Shown here piece after piece: positions 7,117-16,231 of a stretch of DNA of 64,000 nucleotides. Numbering within the stretch: position 1 is the first letter of the stretch; every line of letters begins with the position of its first letter. The stretch is taken from the NCBI RefSeq assembly GCF_018613895.1, contig NZ_JAGGPH010000003.1, forward strand, positions 248,001 through 312,000, given 5' to 3'. The translations under genes were made by a program, and so were the position numbers. The DNA comes from Curtobacterium sp. ISL-83 (lineage in GTDB: Bacteria > Actinomycetota > Actinomycetes > Actinomycetales > Microbacteriaceae). The notes under the pieces were generated by a model, which did no database searches, had not been told where the DNA came from, and saw only the letters and a program-made list of their open reading frames with translations.

Positions 7117-10067
7117 CCGCCCGCGACCAGCTGTCCACGGACACGGACACGGACAACCTCCAGACGACCTTCGCCGACCGGCACATCGGGACGACCTCGG
7201 CCGACCAGCGCCTCATGCTCGAAGCCGTCGGGCAGCCCTCCCTCGACGCCCTCGTCCGTGCTGCCATCCCCGCGGCGATCCACGCGGCACCGGTGACGCG
7301 GTCCTCCATCCCGGCCGCGATCGGGGAGACCGAGGCGCTCGCCGAGCTCCGTGCCAAGGCGTCCCGCAACACGGTGCGGCGCGCGATGATCGGGCTCGGC
7401 TACCACGGCACGCACACGCCCGCGGTCATCCAGCGGAACGTGCTCGAGAATCCGAGCTGGTACACCGCCTACACGCCGTACCAGCCGGAGATCTCGCAGG
7501 GCCGACTCGAAGCCCTCATCAACTTCCAGACGATGGTGTCGGACCTGACCGGCATGGCGACGGCCGGGGCCTCCATGCTCGACGAGGGCACCGCCGTGGT
7601 GGAGGGGATGCTCCTCGCCCGCCGCGCCTCCAAGGTCAAGGGGGACGCGTTCCTCGTGGACACCGACCTGCTGCCGCAGACCCGGGCGCTGCTCGACCAC
7701 CGGTCCGACGCCGTGGGCATCGAACTCCGTGGGTTCGACGTCGCGGCCGGCCCGACGGACGACCAGCTCGTCGGCGCGTTCGGCGTCGTCCTGCAGTACC
7801 CGGGCGCCTCCGGTCGCATCGTCGACCCGACCCGCACCATCGAGCGCGTCCACGCCGCCGGCGGCATCGCGGTCGTCGCGGCGGACCTGCTCGCGATGAC
7901 GCTGCTCGCCAGCCCCGGTGACCTCGGGGCCGACGTCGCCGTGGGCACGAGCCAGCGCTTCGGCGTCCCGCTCGGCTTCGGCGGCCCGCACGCCGGCTAC
8001 CTCGCCGTCCGCGCCGGACTCGAGCGGCAGCTCCCCGGCCGCCTGGTCGGGGTGTCGTTCGACGCCGACGGGCAGATGGCCTACCGCCTGAGCCTGCAGA
8101 CGCGCGAGCAGCACATCCGCCGCGAGAAGGCGACGAGCAACATCTGCACCGCGCAGGTGCTCCTCGCCGTGATGGCCTCGATGTACGCCGTCTACCACGG
8201 GCCCGAGGGCCTCCGCTTCATCGCCGACCGCGTCGCCCGGACGACGTCCGCGCTCGCCGCGGTCGCGACCCGTGCCGGTGTCCAGGTCGTGCACGCGGGG
8301 TACTTCGACACCCTCACGCTCCGTGCGCCCGGTCGGGCCGAGGCCCTCGTGACCGCCGCCCGCGACGCCGGGTACCTGCTGCACCTGGTCGACGCCGACA
8401 CGTTCCAGGTCTCCGTCGACGAGACCACCACACCGGACGACGTCGCTGCCCTGGCCACGGTCCTCGGTGTCGACGACGTGACGGTGCCGGAGACGGAGAC
8501 GGAGACCGCCGTCCGGGACGCGACCACGGGTCTCCCGTCGGCCCTGCAGCGGACGAGCGAGTACCTGACGCACCCGGTGTTCAGCGCCCACCGCAGCGAG
8601 ACCCGCATGATGCGGTACCTCAAGCACCTGGCCGACAAGGACTACGCGCTCGACCGCGGCATGATCCCGCTCGGCAGCTGCACGATGAAGCTCAACGCGG
8701 CCACCGAGATGGCAGCGGTGACCTGGCCCGAGTTCGCCGCGATCCACCCGTTCGCCCCGCAGGAGGACGTCGCGGGGTACCTCGACATGATCGGCGACCT
8801 CGAGACGTGGCTCGCCGAGGTCACCGGGTACGACACCGTGTCGGTGCAGCCGAACGCGGGCAGCCAGGGCGAGCTCGCCGGTCTGCTCGCGATCCGCGGG
8901 TACCACCGCGCGAACAGCGACGACCAGCGCACCGTGTGCCTCATCCCGTCGAGCGCGCACGGCACGAACGCCGCGTCGGCCGTGCTGGCGGGCATGACGG
9001 TCGTGGTCGTGGCGTGCGACGAGAACGGCAACGTCGACCTCGACGACCTCCGCGCACGGGTCGACGCGCACCGGGACAGCCTCGCCGCGCTGATGATCAC
9101 CTACCCGTCCACCCATGGCGTGTACGAGCACGACATCCGCGAGATCTGCGACGCCGTGCACGACGCCGGCGGCCAGGTGTACGTCGACGGGGCGAACCTC
9201 AACGCGCTCCTCGGGAAAGCCCGGTTCGGCGACTTCGGTGGGGACGTCTCACACCTGAACCTGCACAAGACGTTCTGCATCCCGCACGGTGGGGGCGGTC
9301 CGGGCGTCGGGCCGGTCGCGGCGAAGGCGCACCTCGCACCGTTCCTGCCCGGACACCCGTTCGCGCAGCAGGCCGACCGTCGGACCGGTGCGGCACCGTC
9401 CGGAGACCCCGACCGACTCGCGCACGCGGGCGGGCCGGTCAGCGCGGCACCGTACGGCAGCCCGAGCATCCTGCCGATCACGTGGACCTACGTCCGGATG
9501 ATGGGGCTCGAGGGCCTCACCCGCGCGACCGAGGTCGCCGTGCTCGGCGCGAACTACATCGCGGCTCGCCTGCGCGATGCGTTCCCCGTGCTGTACACGG
9601 GCGAGTCCGGGCTCGTCGCACACGAGTGCATCCTCGACCTGCGCCCGATGCGCGAGTCGACCGGCATCACTGTGGACGACGTCGCGAAGCGTCTGGTCGA
9701 CTACGGGTTCCACGCGCCGACCATGTCGTTCCCGGTCGCGGGCACGCTGATGGTCGAGCCGACCGAGAGCGAGGACCTGGCCGAACTCGACCGGTTCGTC
9801 GACGCGATGCTCGCCATCCGCGCCGAGGCGTCGGCCGTCGAGCGCGGCGAGTGGCCCGCGGACGACAACCCGCTCGTGCACGCGCCGCACACCGCGGCGT
9901 CGGTGATCACGGGGGAGTGGGCGCACGCCTACTCACGGGAGCAGGCCGTCTACCCGCTGCCGGGCATCAGCGGGCGGAAGTACTGGCCGCCGGTCCGTCG
10001 GATCGACCAGGCGTACGGCGACCGCAACCTGGTGTGCGCGTGCCCCCCGGTGGAGGCGTTCGCGTAG
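7113..10067 (+). CDS. gcvP: Glycine dehydrogenase (decarboxylating), P protein
   Basis: 984 residues, the fused single-chain P protein. Uses PLP to decarboxylate glycine and load the aminomethyl group on GcvH. N-terminal half contains [19 protein letters not shown] (about 91-109). The PLP lysine is in [19 protein letters not shown] (about 718). A Gly/Ala/Pro-rich segment ([20 protein letters not shown], about 754-773) is longer than in many homologues and may be a surface loop. Last gene of the riboswitch-controlled operon. Confidence 0.96.
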   Translation: MTARDQLSTDTDTDNLQTTFADRHIGTTSADQRLMLEAVGQPSLDALVRAAIPAAIHAAPVTRSSIPAAIGETEALAELRAKASRNTVRRAMIGLGYHGTHTPAVIQRNVLENPSWYTAYTPYQPEISQGRLEALINFQTMVSDLTGMATAGASMLDEGTAVVEGMLLARRASKVKGDAFLVDTDLLPQTRALLDHRSDAVGIELRGFDVAAGPTDDQLVGAFGVVLQYPGASGRIVDPTRTIERVHAAGGIAVVAADLLAMTLLASPGDLGADVAVGTSQRFGVPLGFGGPHAGYLAVRAGLERQLPGRLVGVSFDADGQMAYRLSLQTREQHIRREKATSNICTAQVLLAVMASMYAVYHGPEGLRFIADRVARTTSALAAVATRAGVQVVHAGYFDTLTLRAPGRAEALVTAARDAGYLLHLVDADTFQVSVDETTTPDDVAALATVLGVDDVTVPETETETAVRDATTGLPSALQRTSEYLTHPVFSAHRSETRMMRYLKHLADKDYALDRGMIPLGSCTMKLNAATEMAAVTWPEFAAIHPFAPQEDVAGYLDMIGDLETWLAEVTGYDTVSVQPNAGSQGELAGLLAIRGYHRANSDDQRTVCLIPSSAHGTNAASAVLAGMTVVVVACDENGNVDLDDLRARVDAHRDSLAALMITYPSTHGVYEHDIREICDAVHDAGGQVYVDGANLNALLGKARFGDFGGDVSHLNLHKTFCIPHGGGGPGVGPVAAKAHLAPFLPGHPFAQQADRRTGAAPSGDPDRLAHAGGPVSAAPYGSPSILPITWTYVRMMGLEGLTRATEVAVLGANYIAARLRDAFPVLYTGESGLVAHECILDLRPMRESTGITVDDVAKRLVDYGFHAPTMSFPVAGTLMVEPTESEDLAELDRFVDAMLAIRAEASAVERGEWPADDNPLVHAPHTAASVITGEWAHAYSREQAVYPLPGISGRKYWPPVRRIDQAYGDRNLVCACPPVEAFA

Positions 10068-10085
10068 CGGCTCGGGCCGCCCGGG

Positions 10086-10115
10086 CCGGGCCCAGCCGGG
10101 CCCAGCCGGGCCCGG
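10086..10115. repeat. Short tandem repeat after gcvP
   Basis: Three 10-bp units (CCGGGCCCAG twice, then CCGGGCCCGG) inside a strongly self-complementary GC tract at about 10068-10140. The units are palindromic, so the stretch could fold as RNA or DNA. Confidence 0.7.
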
Positions 10116-10258
10116 CCCGGCCCGGGCTGGCTCGCGCCGGCCCGCGGCCGAGCGCCGGCCACGGTCCGGAGCCGAGTCTCTCGGGGTGCGCGACGGAATG
10201 CGTGCCCACGGGCCCGCGTCCTGCCGCGGTGCACGAGACCCGGGTCATCGACCACGGC

Positions 10259-10304
10259 GCGGACGGGAGGCACGGGGCGGCGGCGCCCCGTGCCTCCCGT
10301 CCGC
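10259..10304. terminator. Bidirectional hairpin between gcvP and the S9 peptidase
   Basis: Perfect 21-bp stem (left arm 10259-10279, right arm 10284-10304) with a 4-base loop. It sits between convergent genes and has no T-tract. The arm sequence GACGGGAGGCACGG recurs in related form elsewhere in the window. Confidence 0.8.
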
Positions 10305-10312
10305 CGCGCGGC

Positions 10313-12307
10313 TCAGCGCACCGGCAGGTGCTCGGCCCACCAGGCGAGCACGTGCTCGAACCGCTCCACCCGGTGCTTCGGGCGTCCGGAGCGGGACAGC
10401 TCGTGTCCCTCACCCGGGAAGACCAGGAACGACGCGTCGACCCCGGCCCGGCGGAGCGCCACGAACTGCCGGTGTCCCTGCTCGATCGGGCAGCGCCAGT
10501 CCTCTTCGGAGTGCGCGACCATGAACGGGATCGTCACCTGGGACGCGTACGTCAGGGGGCTGCGCCGACGCTGCTCCTCGGGGTCGGCGCCGACGTAGGC
10601 ATCCGCGAAGAACCAGCCGATGTCCGAGCTGCCGGCGAACGAGTCCCAGGCGTTGACCGCTCGCTCGCTCCACGCGGCGGCGAACCGGTCCCCGTGGTGC
10701 GCTGCCAGCCAGCTCGTCATGAAGCCGCCGTACGAGCCGCCCATGATCCCCACGCGGTCCCCGTCGAGGTCCGGGCGTTCCAGCGCCGCGTCGAGGAGCG
10801 CCAGGACGTCGTCGACGTCGACCGTCCCCATCGCCCCGATCACGGCGCGCCCGTGCTCGAGCCCGTAGCCGGCCGAACCGCGGGGGTTCCCGATCACGAC
10901 GGCGTACCCGGCGGTCGCGTACACCTGGGCCTCGTCGAAGAACGCCCACGTGTCCTGCCCGAAGGGTCCGCCGTGGACGACCCGCAGGACGGGGTGCGGG
11001 CCCTCGCCGTCGGGCAGGACCACCCAGCCGTGCACGGGGGTGCCGTCCGGCGAGGTGCCGGTGACCTCCTCGATGCGTCGGACACCGCCGGCCCGGGCAG
11101 CGGCGCCGAGGTCGGTGAGCGCGTGGCCGGCGCCTGTGTCGGTGCCGGGGCCCGTTCCGGCAGCGCCCGAGGCGGCCAGGTCGACCACCACCGCCTCCCC
11201 GGGGGTCTCCGGCGTCGCGACGGTGGCGAGCAGGACGTCCCCGTCGACCGCGAAGTCGGACACGACGGTGTGGCCACCGAGGACGACGGGGAGTGCGTCC
11301 AGACCGAGCGGCGCGGTGGTGGGCGTCGGCACGCGCCGGATGCCCACGGTCCCGCGGTCGAGCACCGCGACCAGGACGTCGTCCCCGTGCACGACCGGAG
11401 CGCCGGTGACGTGGACGCTCTCGCGCGCGGTCAGCGGGACGGCAGCAACATCGCTGCCGGCCCCGGTGCCGGTGCCGAGCCGTGCGGCCCAGAGCCCCTC
11501 CGGCTCCCCGACCAGCTGGCCGTCCGCGTGCGACGCCCCGACGAAGTACACGGTGCCGTCGCCCGCGAACACGCTGGCGCCGGCCGACCCTTCGGTCCGC
11601 ACGGCCAGCGCGAGTCGGCCGTCGGAGGCGTCGACGCGGTACAGGTCCTCGTCGTGGGTCTCGCGGGCGCCCAGGTCACGAGGCGCGGCGACGAGCAGCG
11701 CCGTGCCGTCCGGGAACCAGGTGGGGGCGTCGAGGGAGCACGGGGCGCTCGTGAGCGGCGCCGACACCAGGGCTGCACCGGGGTCGGTGACGTCCACGAC
11801 CACGATCTGCTGCGGGCGGTCGAGCAGGTACCCGGTGCCGTCGACGTGGAAGTCGAGGCGGCTGATCAGCCGCGGAGCCTCGGCGGCCGGTGTGCTCGCG
11901 CCGTAGCGGCCGGGCTCGGGGAACCGGGCGGTCGCCGCGACCCGGGTGGAGTCCGGCGACCAGACCGGCGAGCCGGCGCCCAGGGGGAGCGCGGTGAGGA
12001 CACGCGCCTCGCCGCCGTGCACGGGCATGACGGCGAGCTGTGCCCGTCGGGTGCCGTGCTCGTCCTCCACTGCGCGGAGGAACGCGAGCCAGCGGCCGTC
12101 CGGGGACAGGGTGGGCGCGGAGTCCCGGTCGCCCGAGGTCCACCGTTCGGTGCCGGAGGCGGTGACGCGCTCGATCGTCGAGCGGTACGTGTCCGTGTCG
12201 AGGTCGGGCCGGGACACCGCGACGAAGGCGGTCCCGTCGGTGCGGGGGTCACCCACGACGGTCGGTGCGGACGGGATGGTCAGGTGTGGGATGTCGGTGG
12301 CGAGCAC
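10313..12307 (-). CDS. S9 family (prolyl oligopeptidase-type) serine peptidase
   Basis: 664 residues: an N-terminal beta-propeller-like region (about 1-400, WD40/TolB-like strands such as LSPDGRWLAFLR) and a C-terminal alpha/beta-hydrolase domain. The nucleophile motif MGGSYGGFMTSW is at about 520, with the acid near VAHSEEDWRCP and the histidine in GEGHELSRS. Such enzymes cut short peptides or acyl-peptides. No signal peptide, so probably cytoplasmic; a role in processing imported peptides with the neighbouring ABC importer is inference. GTG start at 12307 with TAGCGT 6 bases upstream. Confidence 0.9.
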   Translation of the reverse strand: MLATDIPHLTIPSAPTVVGDPRTDGTAFVAVSRPDLDTDTYRSTIERVTASGTERWTSGDRDSAPTLSPDGRWLAFLRAVEDEHGTRRAQLAVMPVHGGEARVLTALPLGAGSPVWSPDSTRVAATARFPEPGRYGASTPAAEAPRLISRLDFHVDGTGYLLDRPQQIVVVDVTDPGAALVSAPLTSAPCSLDAPTWFPDGTALLVAAPRDLGARETHDEDLYRVDASDGRLALAVRTEGSAGASVFAGDGTVYFVGASHADGQLVGEPEGLWAARLGTGTGAGSDVAAVPLTARESVHVTGAPVVHGDDVLVAVLDRGTVGIRRVPTPTTAPLGLDALPVVLGGHTVVSDFAVDGDVLLATVATPETPGEAVVVDLAASGAAGTGPGTDTGAGHALTDLGAAARAGGVRRIEEVTGTSPDGTPVHGWVVLPDGEGPHPVLRVVHGGPFGQDTWAFFDEAQVYATAGYAVVIGNPRGSAGYGLEHGRAVIGAMGTVDVDDVLALLDAALERPDLDGDRVGIMGGSYGGFMTSWLAAHHGDRFAAAWSERAVNAWDSFAGSSDIGWFFADAYVGADPEEQRRRSPLTYASQVTIPFMVAHSEEDWRCPIEQGHRQFVALRRAGVDASFLVFPGEGHELSRSGRPKHRVERFEHVLAWWAEHLPVR

Positions 12308-12423
12308 CCCGCCACGCTACGACCCGCGGTTCGCCCGGCGTTCACCTGAGCGTCCCCGGCGCGTTCCGCGGCGTTCGCGTGCCGCGCAGGACTGTTCAGA
12401 AACCATTGCACCGTCAAGCCCAT

Positions 12424-12475
12424 GCGTTGCGTATGACACCGTCCTGACGCAACGAACAGCAGTGTCACGCAACGA
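12424..12475. promoter_or_regulatory. Three ACGCAACG boxes upstream of the ABC importer
   Basis: ACGCAACGA at 12447-12455 and again at 12467-12475, exactly 20 bases apart (two helical turns), and an inverted copy GCGTTGCGT at 12424-12432. The surrounding 12390-12560 is less GC-rich than its neighbours. Looks like an operator or activator array for the lipoprotein gene at 12618. A possible -10 (TATGGT, 12543-12548) lies downstream, giving a leader of about 60 bases. Confidence 0.5.
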
Positions 12476-12617
12476 TCCGCCGTCCACGTTTCCGATGTGT
12501 AACAACTTCTCCGGAGATTTTGGGGCCTCTCCGACGTGCACCTATGGTTCTTGCGAACGCGCCGGTGAGCTGTGCCTCCTGGCTGTTCGATCACATTCCA
12601 TCAGGAGGATCACACCA

Positions 12618-14378
12618 GTGAACATCACCAAGAAGCGGGGACGCCAGCTGCTGGGCGCCGTCGCGCTCGCCGGGGCGGCCGCTGTCGTCCTCGCCGGCTG
12701 CACCACCACTCCGAGCGCAACCGAGACTGGTTCGGCGTCGAACAAGACCCTCACGGTCGCGCAGGTCAACGAAGTCACGTCGTTCAACTACAACACCCCC
12801 CAGGGCAACCTGGACATGAACGGCATGATCAACTACATGACCCAGCCGCAGTTCGTGACGCTGGGTTCGGACTACAAGATCACGCCGAACCCCGACCTCG
12901 GCACCATGAAGAAGATCAGCGACGACCCGCTGACCGTCAAGTACACGCTGAACAAGGACGCCAAGTGGTCTGACGGCAAGGAGATCACGTCGGACGACCT
13001 GCTCCTCGGCTGGGCGCAGGCCTCCGGGTACTACGACTCCGCGACGCAGGACGCCGACGGCAAGGTGACGAGCGGGACGCAGTACTTCTCCCTCGCGTCT
13101 GCTTCGCCGTTCCAGACGGAGTACCCGTCGGACATCACCAAGACGTCGATCACGCTGAAGTACAAGCAGCCGTACGTCGACTGGAACCTCGTCAACCCGA
13201 TCCAGTTCCCGGCGCACGTCGTCGCGTCCGAGGCCGGTACGACGACGAGCGACCTGCTCAAGGCGCTCAAGGACACCCCTGCCGGCAACCCGGCCAAGCC
13301 GGCGCCGGCGAACGCGACGCTGAAGAAGGTCGCGGACTTCATCAACACGGGCTACGACAAGACCAGCCTGCCGAGCGACAAGAAGCTGCTCGTCTCGGGT
13401 GGCCCGCTCATGGTCTCCGCCTGGACCCCGAAGCAGTCGATGACCCTCGTGCCGAACCCGAAGTACACGGGCAGCCACAAGGTCAAGTTCGGCAAGCTCG
13501 TCGTCCGCTTCATCGGTGACGCCAACGCCCAGGTGACGGCACTCCAGAACGGCGAGGTCGACGCGATCCAGCCGCAGGCCTCCGCGGACACCGTCAAGGC
13601 CCTCGACGCCGCCTCCGGCGTCAAGGTCGAGGAAGGGTCGCAGGTCGCCTACGACCACCTCGACCTGAACTTCGGCTCGTCGGTCTTCAAGGACGAGAAC
13701 GTCCGCAAGGCGTTCCTGCTCACCATCCCGCGTGAGCAGATCCTGAACTCGATCGTCACGCCGATCAACAAGAACGCCAAGGTCCTCGACTCGCAGCTCT
13801 ACCTGCCGGGTCAGAAGGGCTACGAGGAGTCGGTCAAGAACAACGACTCCAGCGACTACTCGAAGGTCGACATCGCCAAGGCGAAGCAGCTCCTGAACGG
13901 CGCCACCCCGTCGATCAAGATCCTGTACAACACCGAGAACCCGAACCGCGTGGACACGTTCCAGGCGATCCAGTCCTCGGCCGCCAAGGCCGGCATCAAG
14001 GTCGTCGACGGCGGTTCCGCCCAGTGGTCCTCGCTCCTCGCGGGCGGCGACTACGACGCATCGATCTTCGGTTGGGTGAACCCGGGTGCCGGCAACGCCG
14101 CGATCCCGCAGCTCTTCCAGACGAACAACTCGGGCAACTACAACAAGTTCGCCGACCCCGAGGCCTCGAAGCTCGCCGTCGCGACGCAGTCCACGCTGGA
14201 CGAGTCGAAGCTCGACACCCAGAAGCAGCAGATCGACAAGATCGCGTTCGACAAGGCCTACGGTCTGCCGCTGTTCCAGAGCCCGGGGCTCTTCGCCACC
14301 GGTTCCAAGGTCAAGGGCGTCCAGTACTTCGGCGGCCAGACCGGTATCTTCTGGAACGTCTGGGACTGGACCAAGTAA
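12618..14378 (+). CDS. ABC importer solute-binding lipoprotein (peptide/opine family 5)
   Basis: 586 residues. Signal peptide with basic start NITKKRGRQ, hydrophobic core, and lipobox VLAGC (Cys about 28), so a membrane-anchored lipoprotein. The mature part has the SBP family 5 layout, including LTVKYTLNKDAKWSDGKEIT (about 103-122), matching the family signature. Captures oligopeptides or similar solutes for the permeases encoded downstream. GTG start follows AGGAGG (12603-12608), a strong ribosome site. Codon choice is rich in AAG and AAC, suggesting high expression. First gene of the importer operon. Confidence 0.94.
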   Translation: MNITKKRGRQLLGAVALAGAAAVVLAGCTTTPSATETGSASNKTLTVAQVNEVTSFNYNTPQGNLDMNGMINYMTQPQFVTLGSDYKITPNPDLGTMKKISDDPLTVKYTLNKDAKWSDGKEITSDDLLLGWAQASGYYDSATQDADGKVTSGTQYFSLASASPFQTEYPSDITKTSITLKYKQPYVDWNLVNPIQFPAHVVASEAGTTTSDLLKALKDTPAGNPAKPAPANATLKKVADFINTGYDKTSLPSDKKLLVSGGPLMVSAWTPKQSMTLVPNPKYTGSHKVKFGKLVVRFIGDANAQVTALQNGEVDAIQPQASADTVKALDAASGVKVEEGSQVAYDHLDLNFGSSVFKDENVRKAFLLTIPREQILNSIVTPINKNAKVLDSQLYLPGQKGYEESVKNNDSSDYSKVDIAKAKQLLNGATPSIKILYNTENPNRVDTFQAIQSSAAKAGIKVVDGGSAQWSSLLAGGDYDASIFGWVNPGAGNAAIPQLFQTNNSGNYNKFADPEASKLAVATQSTLDESKLDTQKQQIDKIAFDKAYGLPLFQSPGLFATGSKVKGVQYFGGQTGIFWNVWDWTK

Positions 14379-14446
14379 CCTGACCGGTCACTGAACCCAG
14401 CTGGATCTCCAGCAAGAACACCGCACCACCAGCAACAGAACACGAG

Positions 14447-14475
14447 GGGCGCCGGACTCGACGAGTCCGGCGCCC
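14447..14475 (+). terminator. Hairpin between lipoprotein and permease genes
   Basis: Two 14-bp arms (14447-14460 and 14462-14475) form a near-perfect palindrome centred on 14461. No T-run follows. In binding-protein operons such hairpins often protect or attenuate the message so that the lipoprotein is made in excess over the permeases. Confidence 0.7.
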
Positions 14476-14618
14476 TCCCGTGAGCCGGGGCCCTTCCCGG
14501 CGCCGCACTGCGCTGCCGAACACGGCATCAGTGCGGGACCCACTACCCTTGCTGCTCGGGCCGCCCGATCGGGTGCCCAGCCGCACGATCCACCACACCG
14601 GAGAGGCACCCATCGCCC

Positions 14619-16142
14619 ATGGTGAGTTTCATCGCGAGACGGATCCTCGTCTCGGTCCTCATCCTCATCGCCGCGTCGTTCATCATGTACAACCTGGCGG
14701 CGATCGCGGGGAACCCCCTCGCTGATCTGCAGAGCAGCAACTCGCCGAACCGCGATCAACTGATCGCAGCGCGGACCGCGGCGCAGCACCTCAACATCAT
14801 CCCGCCGCTGCGATGGGGTCTCTGGATCACCGGCGTGGGGAAGTGCGTGATCGGTCAGTGCGACCTCGGCACCACGTTCCACAACCAGCCCGTGGCGCAG
14901 CTGCTGCCGCAGGCCGTCGGCTCGACCATCCAGCTGGTGACGTTCTCGTTCATCCTGGCGATCGTGTTCGGCATCGGTCTCGGCGTCGTGACCGCCCTCC
15001 GCGTGTACTCGGGCTTCGACTACTCGATCACGCTCGTGAGCTTCTTCCTGTACTCGCTGCCGTCGTTCCTGATGGCCGTGCTGCTGAAGTCGTTCATCGC
15101 GCTCGACTACAACAACTTCCTGGCGGACCCGAAGATCCCACCGGTGAACCTCGTGCTCATCGCGATCGTCGTCGGGTTGATCGTCCAGCTCATCGTCGGC
15201 GGCATCCTCAAGCGGCGGGCGATCGTCTTCGCCGTCAGCGCCGTGGTCACCGCCGGGATGCTCCTGCTCATGCAGGCCATCGGCTGGTTCACGAACCCGT
15301 CGCTCGGCCCCGTGTTCGTGATCCTGTTCAGCGCCGGGATCGGTCTGGCGATGGTCGCACTGCTCGCCGGCACGAAGAACCGTCGTGCGTGGCTCGTCGC
15401 GGGGATCAACGTCCTCATCGCGATCATCTGCTACTTCGCCCTGCAAGGCCTGCTCAACATCTCGTCGGGCGGCACGATCTTCATCCTGGCGATCGTCACG
15501 GTGCTCGTCGGCCTCGCCACCGGGTTCTTCCTCGGCGGGCACGACCGCGGGCTCATGATGCGCATCGGTGCGCTCACCGCGTTCCTCAGCGCCGGCGTGA
15601 TCCTGCTCGACCGCTTCATGCGCTCCTGGCTCGACTACACGAACAACTACGTGTCGCGCCCGATCGCGACCGTCGGTTCCTCGACGCCAGGCCTGACGGG
15701 CGACTTCTGGATCTCCGGGATCGACACGTACACGCACCTGCTGCTGCCGACGATCTCGCTCCTGCTGATCAGCTTCGCGAGCTACACGCGGTACTCACGG
15801 TCCGGCATGCTCGAGGTCCTCGACCAGGACTACGTCCGCACCGCACGGGCGAAGGGCCTGCCGGAGCGCACGGTCATCGTCCGGCACGCGCTGCGGAACA
15901 TGCTCATCCCGATCGCGACCCTGGTCGCCACCGACGTCGGTGCGCTCCTCGGTGGTGCGATCATCACGGAGAACGTGTTCGCGATCTCCGGCATGGGCAA
16001 CCTGTTCAACTCCGGACTGTCGATCACCGACGTGAACCCGGTGATGGGGTACTTCCTCGTCATCGCGATCACGGCCATCGCGTTCAACTTCCTCGCCGAC
16101 CTGGCCTACTCGGCACTCGACCCGCGGGTGCGCGTCCGATGA
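14619..16142 (+). CDS. ABC importer permease, DppB-like, with extra membrane segments
   Basis: 507 residues against about 310-340 for ordinary DppB/OppB. N-terminus MVSFIARRILVSVLILIAAS is the normal first segment. Residues about 172-345 form an added block rich in hydrophobic helices (VLIAIVVGLIVQLIVGGIL; AIVFAVSAVVTAGMLLLMQA; WLVAGINVLIAIICYFALQ; IFILAIVTVLVGLATGFFL). The ordinary core resumes near HLLLPTISLLLISFASYTRY and contains the EAA loop equivalent DYVRTARAKGLPERTV (about 407). Works with the second permease at 16228 and the double ATPase at 17990. Confidence 0.92.
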   Translation: MVSFIARRILVSVLILIAASFIMYNLAAIAGNPLADLQSSNSPNRDQLIAARTAAQHLNIIPPLRWGLWITGVGKCVIGQCDLGTTFHNQPVAQLLPQAVGSTIQLVTFSFILAIVFGIGLGVVTALRVYSGFDYSITLVSFFLYSLPSFLMAVLLKSFIALDYNNFLADPKIPPVNLVLIAIVVGLIVQLIVGGILKRRAIVFAVSAVVTAGMLLLMQAIGWFTNPSLGPVFVILFSAGIGLAMVALLAGTKNRRAWLVAGINVLIAIICYFALQGLLNISSGGTIFILAIVTVLVGLATGFFLGGHDRGLMMRIGALTAFLSAGVILLDRFMRSWLDYTNNYVSRPIATVGSSTPGLTGDFWISGIDTYTHLLLPTISLLLISFASYTRYSRSGMLEVLDQDYVRTARAKGLPERTVIVRHALRNMLIPIATLVATDVGALLGGAIITENVFAISGMGNLFNSGLSITDVNPVMGYFLVIAITAIAFNFLADLAYSALDPRVRVR

Positions 16143-16231
16143 CCGGTCGCACCCACCGCAACGACGCAGGACGCACCGCCGCGACCGTCCACGGGACCAC
16201 GGCAGCGCACCACCGGGAGGACATCCGATGA
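16139..16231 (+). CDS. Possible 30-codon linking ORF between the permease genes
   Basis: 30 codons, basic and Thr/His/Arg-rich (begins MTGRTHRNDAGRT). Its ATG overlaps the stop of the first permease gene (ATGA), and its own stop overlaps the ATG of the second permease gene (ATGA). It spans exactly what would otherwise be an 85-bp gap. It may exist to carry ribosomes across and couple translation, with the peptide unimportant. A GGGAGG near 16215 could also start the second permease independently. Confidence 0.4.
   Translation: MTGRTHRNDAGRTAATVHGTTAAHHREDIR

Noticed and set aside
6855..9161. Minus-strand open frame opposite gcvH and gcvP
   Set aside because: Antisense to strongly conserved glycine cleavage genes; compositional artefact.
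8807..12349. Plus-strand open frame running from inside gcvP across the S9 peptidase
   Set aside because: Overlaps two well-supported genes in another frame, with low-complexity translation and no recognisable domain.
12617..14378. Recent horizontal transfer of the ABC lipoprotein gene because of its lower GC
   Set aside because: The Lys/Asn-rich content of binding proteins and high-expression codons explain it; flanking importer genes fit the genome.
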